A DNA stretch of 64,000 bases, taken from assembly GCA_029204225.1 (NCBI GenBank), contig CM055112.1, forward strand, positions 42,744,339-42,808,338, read 5' to 3'. Position numbers and translations under genes: made by a program. Origin of the DNA: Diphasiastrum complanatum (lineage: Eukaryota > Streptophyta > Lycopodiopsida > Lycopodiales > Lycopodiaceae). Shown piece by piece: positions 11,339-23,640 of the stretch. Positions within the stretch are counted from its first letter, which is position 1; each line of letters opens with the position of its first letter. The notes beneath the pieces are model-generated. The model saw only the letters and a program-made list of their open reading frames with translations. It made no database searches and was not told the DNA's origin.

Positions 11339-12200
11339 TGTTGAAAATTGTCACTTCTCACTTGACATTGGTTCATGTAAATATTGATCAAACATTAGAA
11401 TATGTTGATGATATGATTTCACACGTGTGGAGCATGTTCCCATGTGTGAAAGGATGTACTTTTCATGTTTGTATATATCCAAATTGATTTTGTATCATTC
11501 TAGTTAGTGTGAACATGAAATGACTAGTTTTTAGTCAAGTTGACTAGTCACCTACAAATTAGCTTTTCCTTGCATGTGCATGAGTAAATGCTCCCACATG
11601 GCAAGTGGATGTTCACATGTGTGTATAGAGTACTAGAAGATAAGAGTTGACCATTTTCCTTAGATCCTATTTTGTAGGGAATATTCCTATATTCTAGGAG
11701 ACTAGCTTTTTGGATTTTAGTCATATTCTAGAAGGTCAACTATTGGATAAGGATCAAGGATGGATCAAATGGATAGATATGAGTGATGTGGCACTCTTCA
11801 CACGTGTGAAGGCCTGCTGGACTGTACCAGACTCATGGATGTACTTGATCCATAAAAGGATCATCATTTTGCTAAGAAAATTGATGAGACTTTTGCACTC
11901 TACACTTTTGTGAGATTTCTAGTCATTTGTCTTGTGATTTTTATGCATGATTGCTATCTAGTATCATTGTACTTGTTGTTTCAGGTGCAGGCCGTACAGT
12001 GGACAGTACTCCACACGTGTGAAGCCGCTCTCACTAAAAAATGATGTGTTGATCCATTGCTCTTGCTTAAATCCAAGTGTAGTGAATCTAGATCAAGATC
12101 TAATGTGTAGAACTTGATAGATTCATTGATTAAGCAACCAATAACTCTCTATGATTGTAAAGTACAATCATTATTGTCCTAAAAACTGTAAAATTTATCA
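11339..12200 (+). repeat. 3' LTR of Copia A
   Basis: 862 bp, same ends and same sequence as the 5' LTR at 5888-6749 by direct reading. The offset is exactly 5451 bases throughout. It is followed by the ATCAC target duplicate at 12201-12205. Confidence 0.96.
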
Positions 12201-12205
12201 ATCAC

Positions 12206-13250
12206 CACAGCCAAGACCAGAGCCAGCAGGTAGCAGGGGGATTTCAACCCGATCAAGGGTCCGAAGGCCAGGACCAAGGGCAAACAGATGCGGCCGCTGA
12301 GACGTGTGACCAGACCCAAGGCGTAACCACCAGCCAGGCCCAACAACATCATCCAGAGGGTCACGAATGATATCTGCCAGCCGGGCCTTCCGAAGACCGA
12401 AATCTGTGGAGGAGAACAACAATGAATTTTTATCCAAATATCCCCACGAGTCATCAAGAGGCGGCTGGCAGTTATCCCTCTCAACTCAGACCATCAAGGA
12501 AAAAAAACTACAAGCCTTACCCGCCCTCCAACCACAATCGGAGTGGCAACATCAGTTATTTGAGAGAGACCCTGCGGCCATCAGGGCTTACGTGACGAGT
12601 CCGCAACAGTTACGAGTGAATGCGCATTTCCTGCCATGTCCAAGAAAATCCAAATGGACGGAATGTGGCACTCCTCTGGACCAGATCACACTCAACAATT
12701 TCAACTGGCCAATCATCAAATCCGAATATGGATGGCCAACGGATGTAGATGCCAGAAGGGCTCTCTCCGCATTCGCCAGCCACTACATCAATTGCCCCGA
12801 TCCCACAGTCCGCGCGACAACTACTTACGCCCGAGACTTGGAATATTTAATGGGCATTGAAACAAAATGAGATGATTTCCTTCCCTCCATATTCTTTGAT
12901 CCAAATAAGATGCTCGCTTTCGACAAAGTTGAAGACCAGCTGCCAGTCGCTCGTGTATATTACCGAACTGCATTCCTTGGTGATCACTGGACAAAACGAT
13001 TCCAAGCATGGGTGGATCAGGAATGGTTGACAGGAGTTCACAAGTCCTTCCACACACCAAAGGACTCGAAGAAACTGGACCGTCTCAACTTCATGGAAGA
13101 CGTTACGGGCTATCTGATCCACCAGAGGCGGTCCAAGAGAATGCTCTACTAAATCGACAGAGTGCCGAGGGACTGGCACTACTTCAGGCCATGGGTCCTG
13201 TTGGGGGTATTCCCAACGAAGAGCAAATAAATAAAATCCTCCAATAAAAC
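12206..13250 (+). pseudogene. Gypsy element B, C-terminal part of the third reading frame
   Basis: Continues B on the far side of Copia A. It starts with a Gln-rich linker (DQSQQVAGGFQPDQGSEG, about 12215-12360), then a frame change, then a domain at about 12420-13152 with EFLSKYP, LQPQSEWQ, YVTSPQQLRVNAHFLPCP and FNWPIIKSEYGW. One TGA interrupts it at 12868. The domain recurs in the third frame of element D (21340-21933) and at 29600-30180, so it belongs to a Gypsy family protein encoded after pol. In B the RT joins this linker directly, which means RNase H, integrase and the protein's N-terminal part were deleted. Function unknown. Confidence 0.7.
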
Positions 13251-13251
13251 G

Positions 13252-13914
13252 TGTTGCGAGGGCTTGGCATCTTGCGTGTATAAGCCCGTGGCCCAATGAA
13301 CACGCAATTGAAGTTGTAAATAAAATAAACTTGACTTGGGCCTTGTAAATAAAATAAAACTAGAGGCCCAATGTCATTTTTAGACTTAGAGAGTTGGGTC
13401 CAAATTGGGACTCACATGAATCTTGTGATTTCTAGTGTATTTTTTGTGGACCCTTGGATCAAGTTGGGTCCAAGATGAATGGCTAGGATCATTGTGAATA
13501 TTAGCCAATAAGATTGAGGAGCAAGGGCCTTCCCCATTTTATAAAAAGGCACCATTTGTACACTATTTCCATGCTTAATGAGAAGGAGAAAACTCTACCA
13601 TTTTTGGAAGAGAAGCATCCTCATTTGCTATTCAATACTTGCTAATGCTCTTGATTGTGTTTTCCATTGCTTTCTATTTCCATGTTTATTGTTTGCCATA
13701 GTGAATGATTTTCCATTAGCAAGCATAAGGAGCATTTGAGCTAGCCTCCACCCTCACTCTCTATCTCTCTCTCTCCCTCTCTTCTCTTCTCAATCTCAAA
13801 TGGTGCACACACAAACTAATACTTGAGCTAGACAAAAGCTATTGCAAATCAAATGCCCGCTAATAGTATCACTATGCATATTTCATTATCTTTTTGGAAA
13901 GAAGACTATAGGCA
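13252..13914 (+). repeat. LTR-like region with TATA box
   Basis: Begins TGTTGCGAGGGC just after the B reading frame ends and holds a good TATA box, TATAAAAA, at about 13540. A pyrimidine-rich stretch follows at 13740-13800. The spacing resembles a Gypsy LTR (U3, TATA, R), so it may be the 3' LTR of B or a remnant of another element. It lacks a clear polypurine tract upstream and I found no second copy in the window. It is not similar to the D LTR at 22120. Confidence 0.35.
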
Positions 13915-16900
13915 TTGTCTCTTATAGCATCATCCAACTTCCCTCATCTTTGGTTAAGTTGTGAAAATTGTGGTATTGAACATCACGTAAAGGACTGCCC
14001 ATCCCGATCCAAACATGTGGCTCCAGTCTGTTCAGTGCAAGTAGAAACTTTACCAGTTGAAACTCATCCTGCTTGGGTCTTGACTCGGACACAAACCCAA
14101 CGCCAAGCCCCTACACTTACACCCAGCAAAACTCAACCGCAGGCTGTTCCTCCAAGTGATGATTCAAACCTGATAGTTTATCCCCACCCATCTGAAGAAA
14201 TTTGACTGCATCATGAGTATCGCCAGCAAATCTGTAATGCCGACCAACAATCTTCCTCTTTCCATAAAGTACCCCACAAGCCCTTTGAAAGCAAAACCCT
14301 TGAAGGTACCGAAGTTTGGGGAGATTTACTACAAGCCAATGTCACTCTTCCCTTCCATGTCCTCTGGAAGCATGCTGGCCGGTGGAAACAACATATCCAA
14401 TCCAATACCACCACCACTATTGATGAGTTGCCTGAAATGCCCTTACGTCTAACCAATCCATTCAACAAACGAGGCAACATCAAAATCCCAGCTACCCATC
14501 ATCAATCCCATGAAGTTTTAGCAGTACTTGATGGAGGTTACGGGGTTCATATCATTTCCACATCCCTCATGATGGAATGGAATCTGAGAGACAAGCTAGC
14601 CAAACCTACTTGTCAGCTTCGAATGGCTGATCAAAGTGTGGTCTGACCTACCGGTGTCCTTCCGCACGTGCTGATCAAACTAGGAGGTCTCAAATTTTCT
14701 GTTGACCTTGTAGTACTTGATATTCCCAATAATGCCTATTCTTATGAATTACTACTTGGTCGTCCGTGGCTCACCAATGCACAAGTCGTTCATGATTGGA
14801 GCAAAGGCCGAGTCACTTTTGGTAATCATGACAATTCTGTCACAATTGACTCAATGGGTAAACTCAAACCTACACGCATACATGACGAGGGATCCTCAAC
14901 CACAACTCAGTATTTGAGCCATACCAGTCCAGCCACGAAAAAGGTCATTATGTTAAATCTACTAATATCATAAACTGGAGTCATAGTCTAGCTACCATTG
15001 ATTGTGTGAATGCCGATTACTATGTTCAACATCAAGATAGTTGTACCTCTCCACACCCAATCGATCACGATGACCAATTACCTGATCTGGATACACCCAT
15101 CATCAATATCAATTTTGTTGATATTCTTCCACACCATGATGAGCTACTAAATGTTGCATGGCTACCTACTAATGAATCAGACGATTTATTCATTGATGAC
15201 GAGAACATCTTATGAATTCAGAATTGCCCAGAAGATATGGACATTTCTGATATTCAGATCCTCAACTATATGGAAGCACTTCCCCTGAAGACCTATCCGC
15301 AACATGCTTCCAAGGTGGAATCAGTTGCCAAGGTTGCAAGTGAGAAACTTGAGACAAAATTCTACCGTCCCAAATGCCCACACTATCCATGGGATCTCTG
15401 TGAGGAGAAGACTATCTTTCAAATTGATGACGAGATCTTCCATGACATACCAACTGTCTCTCCACCACCAAACCTCAACTACGTGGTCATATTATGAAAG
15501 AGAAAATGAAAAAACCACTTCAAATTCAACCGCCGGGTGACCTCACAACTGTTCGGGAAGTTCCTGAGATTGCCTCTAGCCCTACACCCATCCCCGAAAA
15601 AGCACCATCTCGGCAAGATAAAGGCAAGGCCCCCCTCGAATCTCCAGCCCATGATGTCCTTGCATACTTTAAGGACTATACGATTGAGGATGTCACAATC
15701 AAATTACCCCAAGCTCAACATGAGCCCACTAGTAATTCACCCTATGAAGGCCCTGCACAAACCATAACCCTTTCCCTGAGTGAGCCAAATGAAACCAATG
15801 AATATCTTGTCCACATTGGAGCTCATCTCAATCGCAAACAATGAAGACGGCTTGAAAAGCTCCTGCGAAATATCTTTGCTTGGACCTATAAAGACATGAA
15901 AGACGTCTCACCCCAAGTAGTTGTGCATCATATCTCACTTAAACCGGGTGCGAAGCCCACTGCGAGTCATCCGTACAGATGCAATCCCATCTATAAGGCC
16001 AAGATCAAAGAAGAATAACAATGCCTTTTAGATGCGGGATTCATATATGAAATTGAACATACTGACTGGGTCTCTCCAATTGTCATCGTCCCCAAGAAAA
16101 ATGGAAAACTCCGGATCTGTGTTGATTTTAGAAACTTAACGCCATCACTGAACGTGATCATTTTCCATTACCTTTCGGAGAATCCATCTTAGAAAATCTA
16201 GCAAGAGATGAGGCTTACTCCTTCTTAGATGGCTTTAGCGGATATAATATGATTCAAATCGCTGAAGAAGATCAACACAAAACCGCCTTTGCCACAGAAT
16301 GGAGAACCTTCTGCTGGAAAGTCATGCCTTTTGGGCTTTGCAATGCTCCTAGCACCTTCCAACGTGTTATGCAAGCGGCCTTTTCTCAGCAAATAGTGAT
16401 ACCTTAGAAGCTTACTTGGACGATTTAGGAGCACATTCCGAAGAAATACGTCATATGTCTGTGCTTGAAATTTTTTTTATTTAATAACGCTTCGGAATCT
16501 CTCTTAATCCTGAAAAATGCCAGATTTGGGTAACCCATGGTATTGTGTTAGGACATATTATCTCACGAAATGGCATTGCCACTGATCTTGAAAAGATCCT
16601 TATTATTCAAAATCTACCAGAACAGCGTACGATACGTGAAGTTTACTCCTTCCTTGGCCACGCCAACTACTATCGGTGCTTTATTTTCGATTTCACTAAC
16701 AATGCCCGCTTAATCTACAAAGTAGTTGTAGTTCCCAAATGGACGGATGAACAACATGTCACCTTCAATCAACTCAAAGAAGCCCTTACCAAAGCACCCA
16801 TCCTCCGGGCTCCTAATTATTCTAAAGAATTCCATGTGCATACCGATGCATCCAAGTATGCCATTGGAGTATTGCTCACCCTCTCCTTGAAGTATTATTG

Positions 16901-18321
16901 ATAGAATTTGAGTTTAGGATCGTGGTTTGTAAGGGAGTTCAGCATTTTTTAGCAGACATCTATCCCGAATCCCTAACCTTCCTACCCCTGATCAAGACGT
17001 CAATGATGATTTACCAGATGCAATCATTTTCCAAGTTGACTCTACACATGTATGGGCTAAGGAAATCACCGAATATTTAATTTCAGGACAAATGGATCCT
17101 TCCTTTTCTAAATCCGAACAACGGGCGTTGGTCCTCAAAACTAAACCTTATACGTTAATTGCAGGACAACTCTACAAGCAAGGGTTAGATGGAATTATCC
17201 GACGATGTCTTACTGAAGGAGAAATCCCCTCTGTAATTTCCCTCAATCATGAAGGTATTGGTGCCGGCCATTTCTCTTCTGAAACAACTGCTAAGAAAAT
17301 CCTCTTGGCTGGATTCTGGTGGCCAACACTCTTCAAGGATACGCACAATTACACTAAGGCTTGTGATGTCTGCCAACGCACAAAACGCTTTAAAAAAACA
17401 GACTACATGCCTTTACACCCTGTAACCACTGATCAAGCTTTCCAGAAATGAGAAATTGATTATGTCGGACCTATTAGTCTTGCTGCTCGACACACACAAT
17501 CTCGTTACATCATAGTAGCTATGGACTACTACACCAAATGGGCTGAAGCAAGAGCTGTTTTCAATGCCGACGCTCGTTCCACCGTCAAATTTCTCTATGA
17601 ACAGGTTATAGTTTGGTTCGGCTGTCCTCTAGAGCTTATCAGTGATAGGGGAACACATTTTCTTAACTCTGTCATAGTAGATCTTCTTTCCAAATTTTTT
17701 GTGGTACATCGCAAAAGTTCTCCATACTATCCATGCTGCAATGGCCAGGCAGAATCCACCAATAAAATCCTATGTGGCATTCTCACCAAAATCGTCGAAT
17801 CCAACCGATCTGATTGGGAACTCAAACTCCATCCTGCTCGTTGGGCTTATCGCACTACCCCAAAACGAGCTACAAGCTTAACCCCCTTCCAGCTCACATA
17901 TGGTCAAGAAGCCGTTATGCCTGTGGAATTCCATATTCCCTCTCTTCGAGTAGCCTACAACCTTGAGCTCAATACTCCTCAGAATCTAGCAAATAGGTTA
18001 TTCCATCTGGAGCAATTCTGTGAAACACGACGGATCAGCATCCATGCTCAACAAGTCCACAAACGATGACAAAAAGCATGACATGATCGATCATTGAAAC
18101 TTAGACATTTCTAGGTGGGGGATAAGGTCCTGCTATACCAGGCCAAAGCCTTTAAAGGCAAACTGAAATTTTCAGGCCAAGGACCTTACGTCATAAAAAA
18201 AATCTTTGCCTCTGGATATGTTCAACTCCAAACCCTTCAAGGCAATGTCCTCGACACTGTGGTCAATGGGAGTCGACTGAGAAAGTACAACGAACCTTGC
18301 TTTTATCTTGATATGTATTAG
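13915..18321 (+). pseudogene. Gypsy element D, gag C-terminus and pol, decayed
   Basis: Broken gag-pol in order: a knuckle-like CENCGIEHHVKDC (about 13960-14000); protease with VLDGGYGVHIIS (14518-14560) and LLLGRPWLTNAQVVHDW (about 14750-14800), with a stop at 14644; RT with VIVPKKNGKLRICVDFRNL, FLDGFSGYN, FGLCNAPSTFQRVMQAA and LDD near 16419; RNase H with HVHTDASKYAIGVLL (about 16835-16880); integrase zinc region (HEGIGAGHFS, ACDVCQRTK) and core residues in EIDYVGP, LISDRGTHF and GQAEST. It ends with VVNGSRLRKYNEP, a tail seen in Tat/Athila-type Gypsy; I see no chromodomain. Stops and frameshifts lie throughout, so it is dead. The 5' LTR and most of gag are missing. Confidence 0.88.
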
Positions 18322-18985
18322 CTATTTTTTCAATACTGTTTATTTTTTTCTTCTTCTCTCTTTTTATTATTTGTATGCCATTTTGACACCATTTTTTGCT
18401 GTGATTTATTGTTCCACCCATCAAGATACTATCCGATCAGTCTTCTCTGAGAAAACCACAAAAGTTATTAGTTTCAAAAAAAATTCTTTCACATCATCTC
18501 AGATAGAATTCGCCTTTCTTACAGAGAATGATTCATTTTTGGCCTCCGCAAATTCTGTTTCAGAAGAAAAATGTCAATAAAACAAAAAAAAAAATGGAGT
18601 TTTCTTCATCAGATATCCATGCTCAAAATTTGCAGACAATTCGCGGGAGCTCAAATTGATCCTCACGATTTTTCTATTACCTCCGCGAATTCTGATCAGA
18701 TACATTTTTGCACTATCAGACATTTTCTCTCTTTTGGCCAACACAAATCACTTACAAGAATTTGCGGGCCCTCAGAATGATGCCTCAAAATTCGCGACCA
18801 TTATTACCAAATCGTGGACACTGAGGACGAATTCTAGGTGAAGTTGCGAATTCCTGCCCAAAAAAGTCTATATATAGGTCTCCACCCGTTCTCCACGAGT
18901 TCATTTTAGATTGCTGCTCTCGAGTTCATGCCAAATTTTTTTAAAATTTTCAAAATTCTCAGAGCAATCTAAAATCACTGCTGCC
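18322..18985 (+). promoter_or_regulatory. Pol-to-third-frame spacer with TATA box
   Basis: Spacer of about 660 bases after the pol stop. It contains ctatatatagg with TATATATA at 18869-18876, about 110 bases before the ATG of the third frame at 18986. The spacer repeats short segments such as aattcgcg and gaattctg. There is no primer site or LTR border between the TATA box and the ATG, so it reads better as an internal promoter than as an LTR of another element. That role is inferred. Confidence 0.45.
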
Positions 18986-21900
18986 ATGGCTTCCCGTGAT
19001 TCCTCACTGAGCTTGCACCGCCGTAAACCCCCTCGTCCTTATTCAGGGGATATAATCATGATCTCTCTTAAGAATTACACCGAGCAGCTCACACTGGCCA
19101 AGGATATCCTTACCAACCTTGGTTTTGATCTAACACTTTTCCGGGACCAGCAGAGCGAGAGCTTCATCCGAGTAGCTTACTCGACCTATTCGGATGAGTT
19201 CCAAACTTTCCGGCTTACAACCAAGACTGGTAGTTATTCTATTATCAACGTCTCTCCGACAGATCTTCAAAGTGTCGGCTTCCCTAATCTCAGAGAGACA
19301 ATCTATGGCAAGGGCACCTGTTATGATGCCAAGTACTTCACCAAGTTTCTGACAGACGATGGCAAAACCATTGCCCAAACCAATGACGGGATCGCTATCC
19401 GACTCATCACGGATCCCCATCTATGGGCCACCTCATAGATCATCGTCACCATGGCTGCAGTACATACCACCAAGATGGATCGCATCCCACCGAGCAATCT
19501 TTTCTCTCTAACCCTCACCATGGACGACCCCACTCAAAATTATAAGTGGGCTGAGAAGCTAGCGGAGAAGCTGTGTGGAGCCTTGAAAGCCCGCAAATCA
19601 ACTACCAAATGTGGGTATCTCCTCCACATGTTGGTCACCAAGCAATTGGGGTCTAAGATGGCTGCTGCCATCAAGGAGCTGGATGTTGTTTATCCAAGCA
19701 CAGAAAAGCGAGCCACCCCCCAACCGATAGCAGAACCAGTCTCACCAGCCCCACCTACTAAGAAGCAGAAAGGGAAGACAGTCAGTACCGAAGCAGATGT
19801 CCCACAAGACATTCTATCCAGCGACATCGGGGTAGAATATGCTGAATTTGGAGGGAGTCTTAAACCATCTCATGTCCCAAACGAGGTCCTAGAGCAGCAG
19901 GCGGCCTTACTTCAATAGGCGAAACAATAAAGAAAAGCGATATCAGCAGCAGGCAGGCAGCTCCGGAATGGCAAGCACTTCTGGCTTTGATCCTATAGGC
20001 GTGATTCCGTCCACACAAGCAATCTCCTCTCCATCACTTGCTCTCACAATTCCACCACCACTCCCATCATTTACTGTCACCTCCACACCCTCACTAACTC
20101 TCAACATGGGCTTCCCTTCCACACTTCCACAAAAGTCCTCAACTGTACAAATCTCCACCCTACTTGACTCCATAGTCAACGTAGATGATTTTGCCTTACA
20201 ATTACTAACTACACTCCCATCAACCCTTTCACCACTAACCCAATCCCACAATCTCCGCCACGTAGTCTCTCCTCACCCCTCAATCCACAATCACCCCTCC
20301 CTGCCTTTCCTACACCTCCGTCTAGCCCTGCTCTTGATTTTCTACCATTTAACCCCATGCCGTATCCTAACTACACACGCAACCTCCTTGACATTGGTCA
20401 TTGGGAGCAGCTACCTCTTACAGTCCAAAAAGCGGTATGGTTGGTGAATGAGCTCCAATACAATATATTTGGCACCCTAGGGGGACAACACACTATGCGG
20501 CAATTCGACGATGGTGCTATGGCAGGCCTTCAGAAAGAGAAAGCAAGGCTGGAGGAGAAAACCAAACAACAACAGCTGCAGATCCAAAACCTCATGAATC
20601 ACAATCAACAACAGTAGCAGATGCTAATCCATCTCTAGAACCAGCTCCAACTGAAGGTATCCAACATGCAGCAAACCATCGATACCCTCAAAGCCGAGAA
20701 GGATGAGGCTGTAGCAGATTCACAAGCAGCACGTTTCGCTATGAAAGAACAGTTGGAAATGGTGGACTTCAACGACTTCGCACCACCAGCTATCCCTGAG
20801 GGAACTGTCGTTCCAGTGGTGGCCTATCAAACGCTGGCCCAAAAGCTGAAAGCCACGACAGAGCAACATGCAAAATTACAACAATTGCACATAACCACCC
20901 TGGAAGAACGCTTAAAAGTTGCTGCCTAGTCGACACCGTCGGTTCATGCAGAGCACGCCCAATTTCATGATTCGGGACATCACTTTGATGGACCTGATGG
21001 TGGAGATGGCGCAGGATTTCAACAGCCTCCTCCTACAACTCAAGGCTCCACATTTCAAAGCCAACCCCTTGGGCAAGGAGCTCAAACACCAACCAATCCA
21101 TCGGGCTTTGGGGGTACCAGCTCCCAACATTTTCTTTTTCCTTCCACCGCTTCTAACCCCCTCGACACCATTTATCCCACATTCATTCCACCACACTTTT
21201 CACCTGAATTACAATGCATTGCAGAAGCTAACCCCTCGCCTCCCTATCTCCTAATCCCGATCCACAAACCGCACACGAGATTGCCTTTGAAGCCCCCACC
21301 ATCCGGCACAGAATCACGCCCACAGAACCAAGCAAGGAGTTGCGCGTCTCTCAGGAATTTGCAAAGAAATACCCAACAACGAAAGAGCGAGATGACTACA
21401 TACTACCATATTTGGACCAGTGTCAAACACATAAAGCAGCAGTCAAACTCCTGGATCCACAACCTCTCTGGCACCATCGGCTCTTCTTGCAAAGTAAGAC
21501 CTCGATGGCACAGTATCTTGAAGCTCTCTCCTACATGCGTACCAATCCTTATTACTATCCAGTAGCGAGGCGAGAACCGTTTCCTACCACCAAGGTCAAG
21601 AACAGAATCTTTTGGCGTAAGCTCACAGGAGTCGATACCGGCAACTTAGCCGAAGACATGGTCACCAACTACCGAGTCTTCTACCAGAAGCACCATGACA
21701 ATCTTGATCGCAATGTCAGATATTTTGTGGATAATTGTAGCCTGGTGGCATTTCTGGCAGAACTCAAAGGTTTTTGGGATCGAGGGTTACCCCCAATTGC
21801 CCTTGACATCAATAAACTCTTGCGCACACAAGATGACCATATCAATGTTGCAAGGCTCTATTATCAAGCTGCACTTACTTCCTCCTTGCACGTTGATATG

Positions 21901-22080
21901 GTGGAGCTATGGAAAACCCATAACTTTCTCTAGGGTATGCTCCATTATTACAAACTCATGCCCTTCCTGAACAAATTACGGTGGCAAATGATGGAGGGCA
22001 TCGGGACGACCATCTTCCACTCCTGACAACAACAGTCTCGCCTTCAAGAAGCACAAAAAATCCAGGACGAGAAGGAGTCG
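18986..22080 (+). pseudogene. Third reading frame of Gypsy D, unknown function, about 1000 codons
   Basis: One frame from ATG 18986 (MASRDSSLSLHRRKPPRPYS) stays mostly open to about 21250, with stops at 19436, 19916, 20615, 20636 and 20927, which look like single-base changes. It shifts frame near 21300-21340 and continues to 21933 and beyond. Parts: an N-terminal globular region (about 18986-19700); a Pro/Ser/Thr-rich middle with a shift into another frame around 19960-20350; a Gln/Glu/Lys-rich coiled-coil-like stretch (20520-20920); a Gln/Gly/Pro-rich linker (20930-21200); a C-terminal domain with FAKKYPTTKERDDYILPYL and LLDPQPLWHHRL. The C-terminal domain matches copies at 12420-13152 and 29600-30180. 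I see no membrane segments, so it does not look like an envelope protein. Unidentified. Confidence 0.65.
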
Positions 22081-22102
22081 ATTGGTGTGGGACCAGCAAT
22101 CC

Positions 22103-22119
22103 AATAAGGAGGGGGATAA
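22103..22119 (+). other. Polypurine tract of Gypsy D
   Basis: aataaggagggggataa lies immediately before the TG of the 3' LTR. Its place after the third reading frame shows that the frame belongs to element D and lies between pol and the 3' LTR. Confidence 0.75.
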
Positions 22120-22967
22120 TGTTAGCAACTGTGCTAACACAGAGAAAATAAAAAAATAATAAAACTCCGTGGCATGTGTTTTGTAAGACCACGTATGAGT
22201 ATTTGTCAATAAACTTCAAGCCATGGCATGTGTTTTGTAAGTCCATGAATAGAAGCTTAAATAATAATAAAATAGCTTAAACTTAGATTTAGAACTTAGA
22301 CTTAGGAAACTTAAGATTAGAAATATTTTATTTTAAGTTGTCCTAAGTTAAGAAAATTGAAGTTCTAAATCCTAAGTTAGAAGTTCTAGAAAGGCTAGAA
22401 ACAGATTAGTCCCATAAGTTAGTAGACACTTATAAAAGACCCTCTTTGCCATAAAAGGAGAGGTATTTGCATTGTAAATAACACTTTTGAGATTAAGCTA
22501 TCTTGCTCTCTATTTTGGAGAATTATCATTCTATTTCATTTGTGTTCCCCTTGGAAAGGTGCATAGCTTGAGGGAAGGTGCTCGGGCCTCCTCTTGCCTC
22601 CTTTTCATCGGTTTTATTGTGGCATATTCATTATTGCTTATTTGTTTAGTATTAGCCGCAATCTCATTTTATTACCCTTCGGGTGTTAATCTAGGATTAG
22701 TCTAGTCACCTTGCTAGTTGGGTAAGCCTTAGCAAGGATTTTTATTGTTGTTACTAATTAGTTTATTTCCGTTTCGGGCACTAGTTGGGTAATCCTTAGT
22801 GCTCTCATTCCTGTCCATATTTCTGTTGAAGCTTATTGTAGAAACTTAAAAAGTGGACGAATCTCTACATCCCTATACTACACCCGTAAGTAGATCTAGC
22901 CACCGCACACACTAGAAATACTTCCAACATCTATGCAAGTTTGGGACAGTACCCTGGAGCTGCTGCC
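22120..22967 (+). repeat. 3' LTR of Gypsy D, cut by Copia C
   Basis: Starts TGTTAGCAACTGTGCTAACA, which contains a short inverted repeat. It has a TATA box (TATAAAAG) at 22431-22438. It is interrupted or ended at 22968 by the LTR of Copia C, so its true end is not visible and no partner 5' LTR was found. At least 848 bp. Confidence 0.7.
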
Positions 22968-23632
22968 TGTCAAATTTTAGAGTTTATGGACTGAAATTGA
23001 TATAGAAATGATCACAAAGAGTGATTGGTAGCTTGGGATCTTGATCTATATCAAGACTAGCTTCCAAATCTAGCTTCTACTTGACAATCTTTGTGTTTCC
23101 AAGCAAGAACAATCAAAAAGATGATCCACGGCTTCACACGTGTGAAGTACAGCTACTGTACGGCCTGATAACAGAGAAATAGTTTACTTATCATTTACAA
23201 AGCATTCATCCACAAAAAAAGTGCTTAAGAGAGTCAAAACACAATGATAGCTTCACAAACCAAGATTTCTCATCATTAGCTCAATAATGGATCCATCATG
23301 GATCAAGTTCAAATTCACCATAATCTCTCTCTAAGCTTCATCCAACACGTGTAGGACAGCTCATTGTACTCATCCATATCACTTTGGATAAGATCTATCA
23401 AGTTTGTCACATCATCCATTGGTGGTTTGTGTTGACCTTCTAGATTCCTACAATCTAGGACCTAACTCCTATAATTTAGGAGATGTCATATTAGACTCAA
23501 ATGACAGCTAATCAAAATGGATCTGAATATTACAAGTGTCATTTCACACATGTGGACAAGTTCTCACACGTGTGGATCCACATAGATGTCAAAATACATC
23601 AAAAACCATGTGAAAATTGCTTTATTTTAACA
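22968..23632 (-). repeat. 3' LTR of Copia C
   Basis: 665 bp, TGTCAAATTTTAG to TTTTAACA on the plus strand. It is followed by the complement of the purine tract (ctcctcctcaatt, 23633-23645). It carries CACACGTGTG near 23133 and 23567. Closely matches 27784-28383 and 60721-61386. Confidence 0.93.
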
Positions 23633-23640
23633 CTCCTCCT

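Larger units (their letters stand above)
5888..12200 (+). mobile_element. Copia element A, full length and apparently intact
   Basis: Complete LTR retrotransposon of 6313 bp: 862-bp LTRs at 5888-6749 and 11339-12200, a Met-tRNA primer site directly after the 5' LTR, one uninterrupted 1326-codon gag-pol, and a purine tract before the 3' LTR. It is flanked by a perfect 5-bp target duplication, ATCAC, at 5883-5887 and 12201-12205. A line-by-line comparison of the two LTRs found no difference, so the insertion is recent. It sits inside the RT of Gypsy remnant B. Of the elements here, it alone has everything needed to move itself. Confidence 0.96.

Noticed and set aside
18322-18985. An LTR of a separate element between D pol and the third frame
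   Set aside because: A TATA box is present but no TG...CA borders, no primer site before ATG 18986 and no polypurine tract after pol; kept as a possible alternative in the findings.
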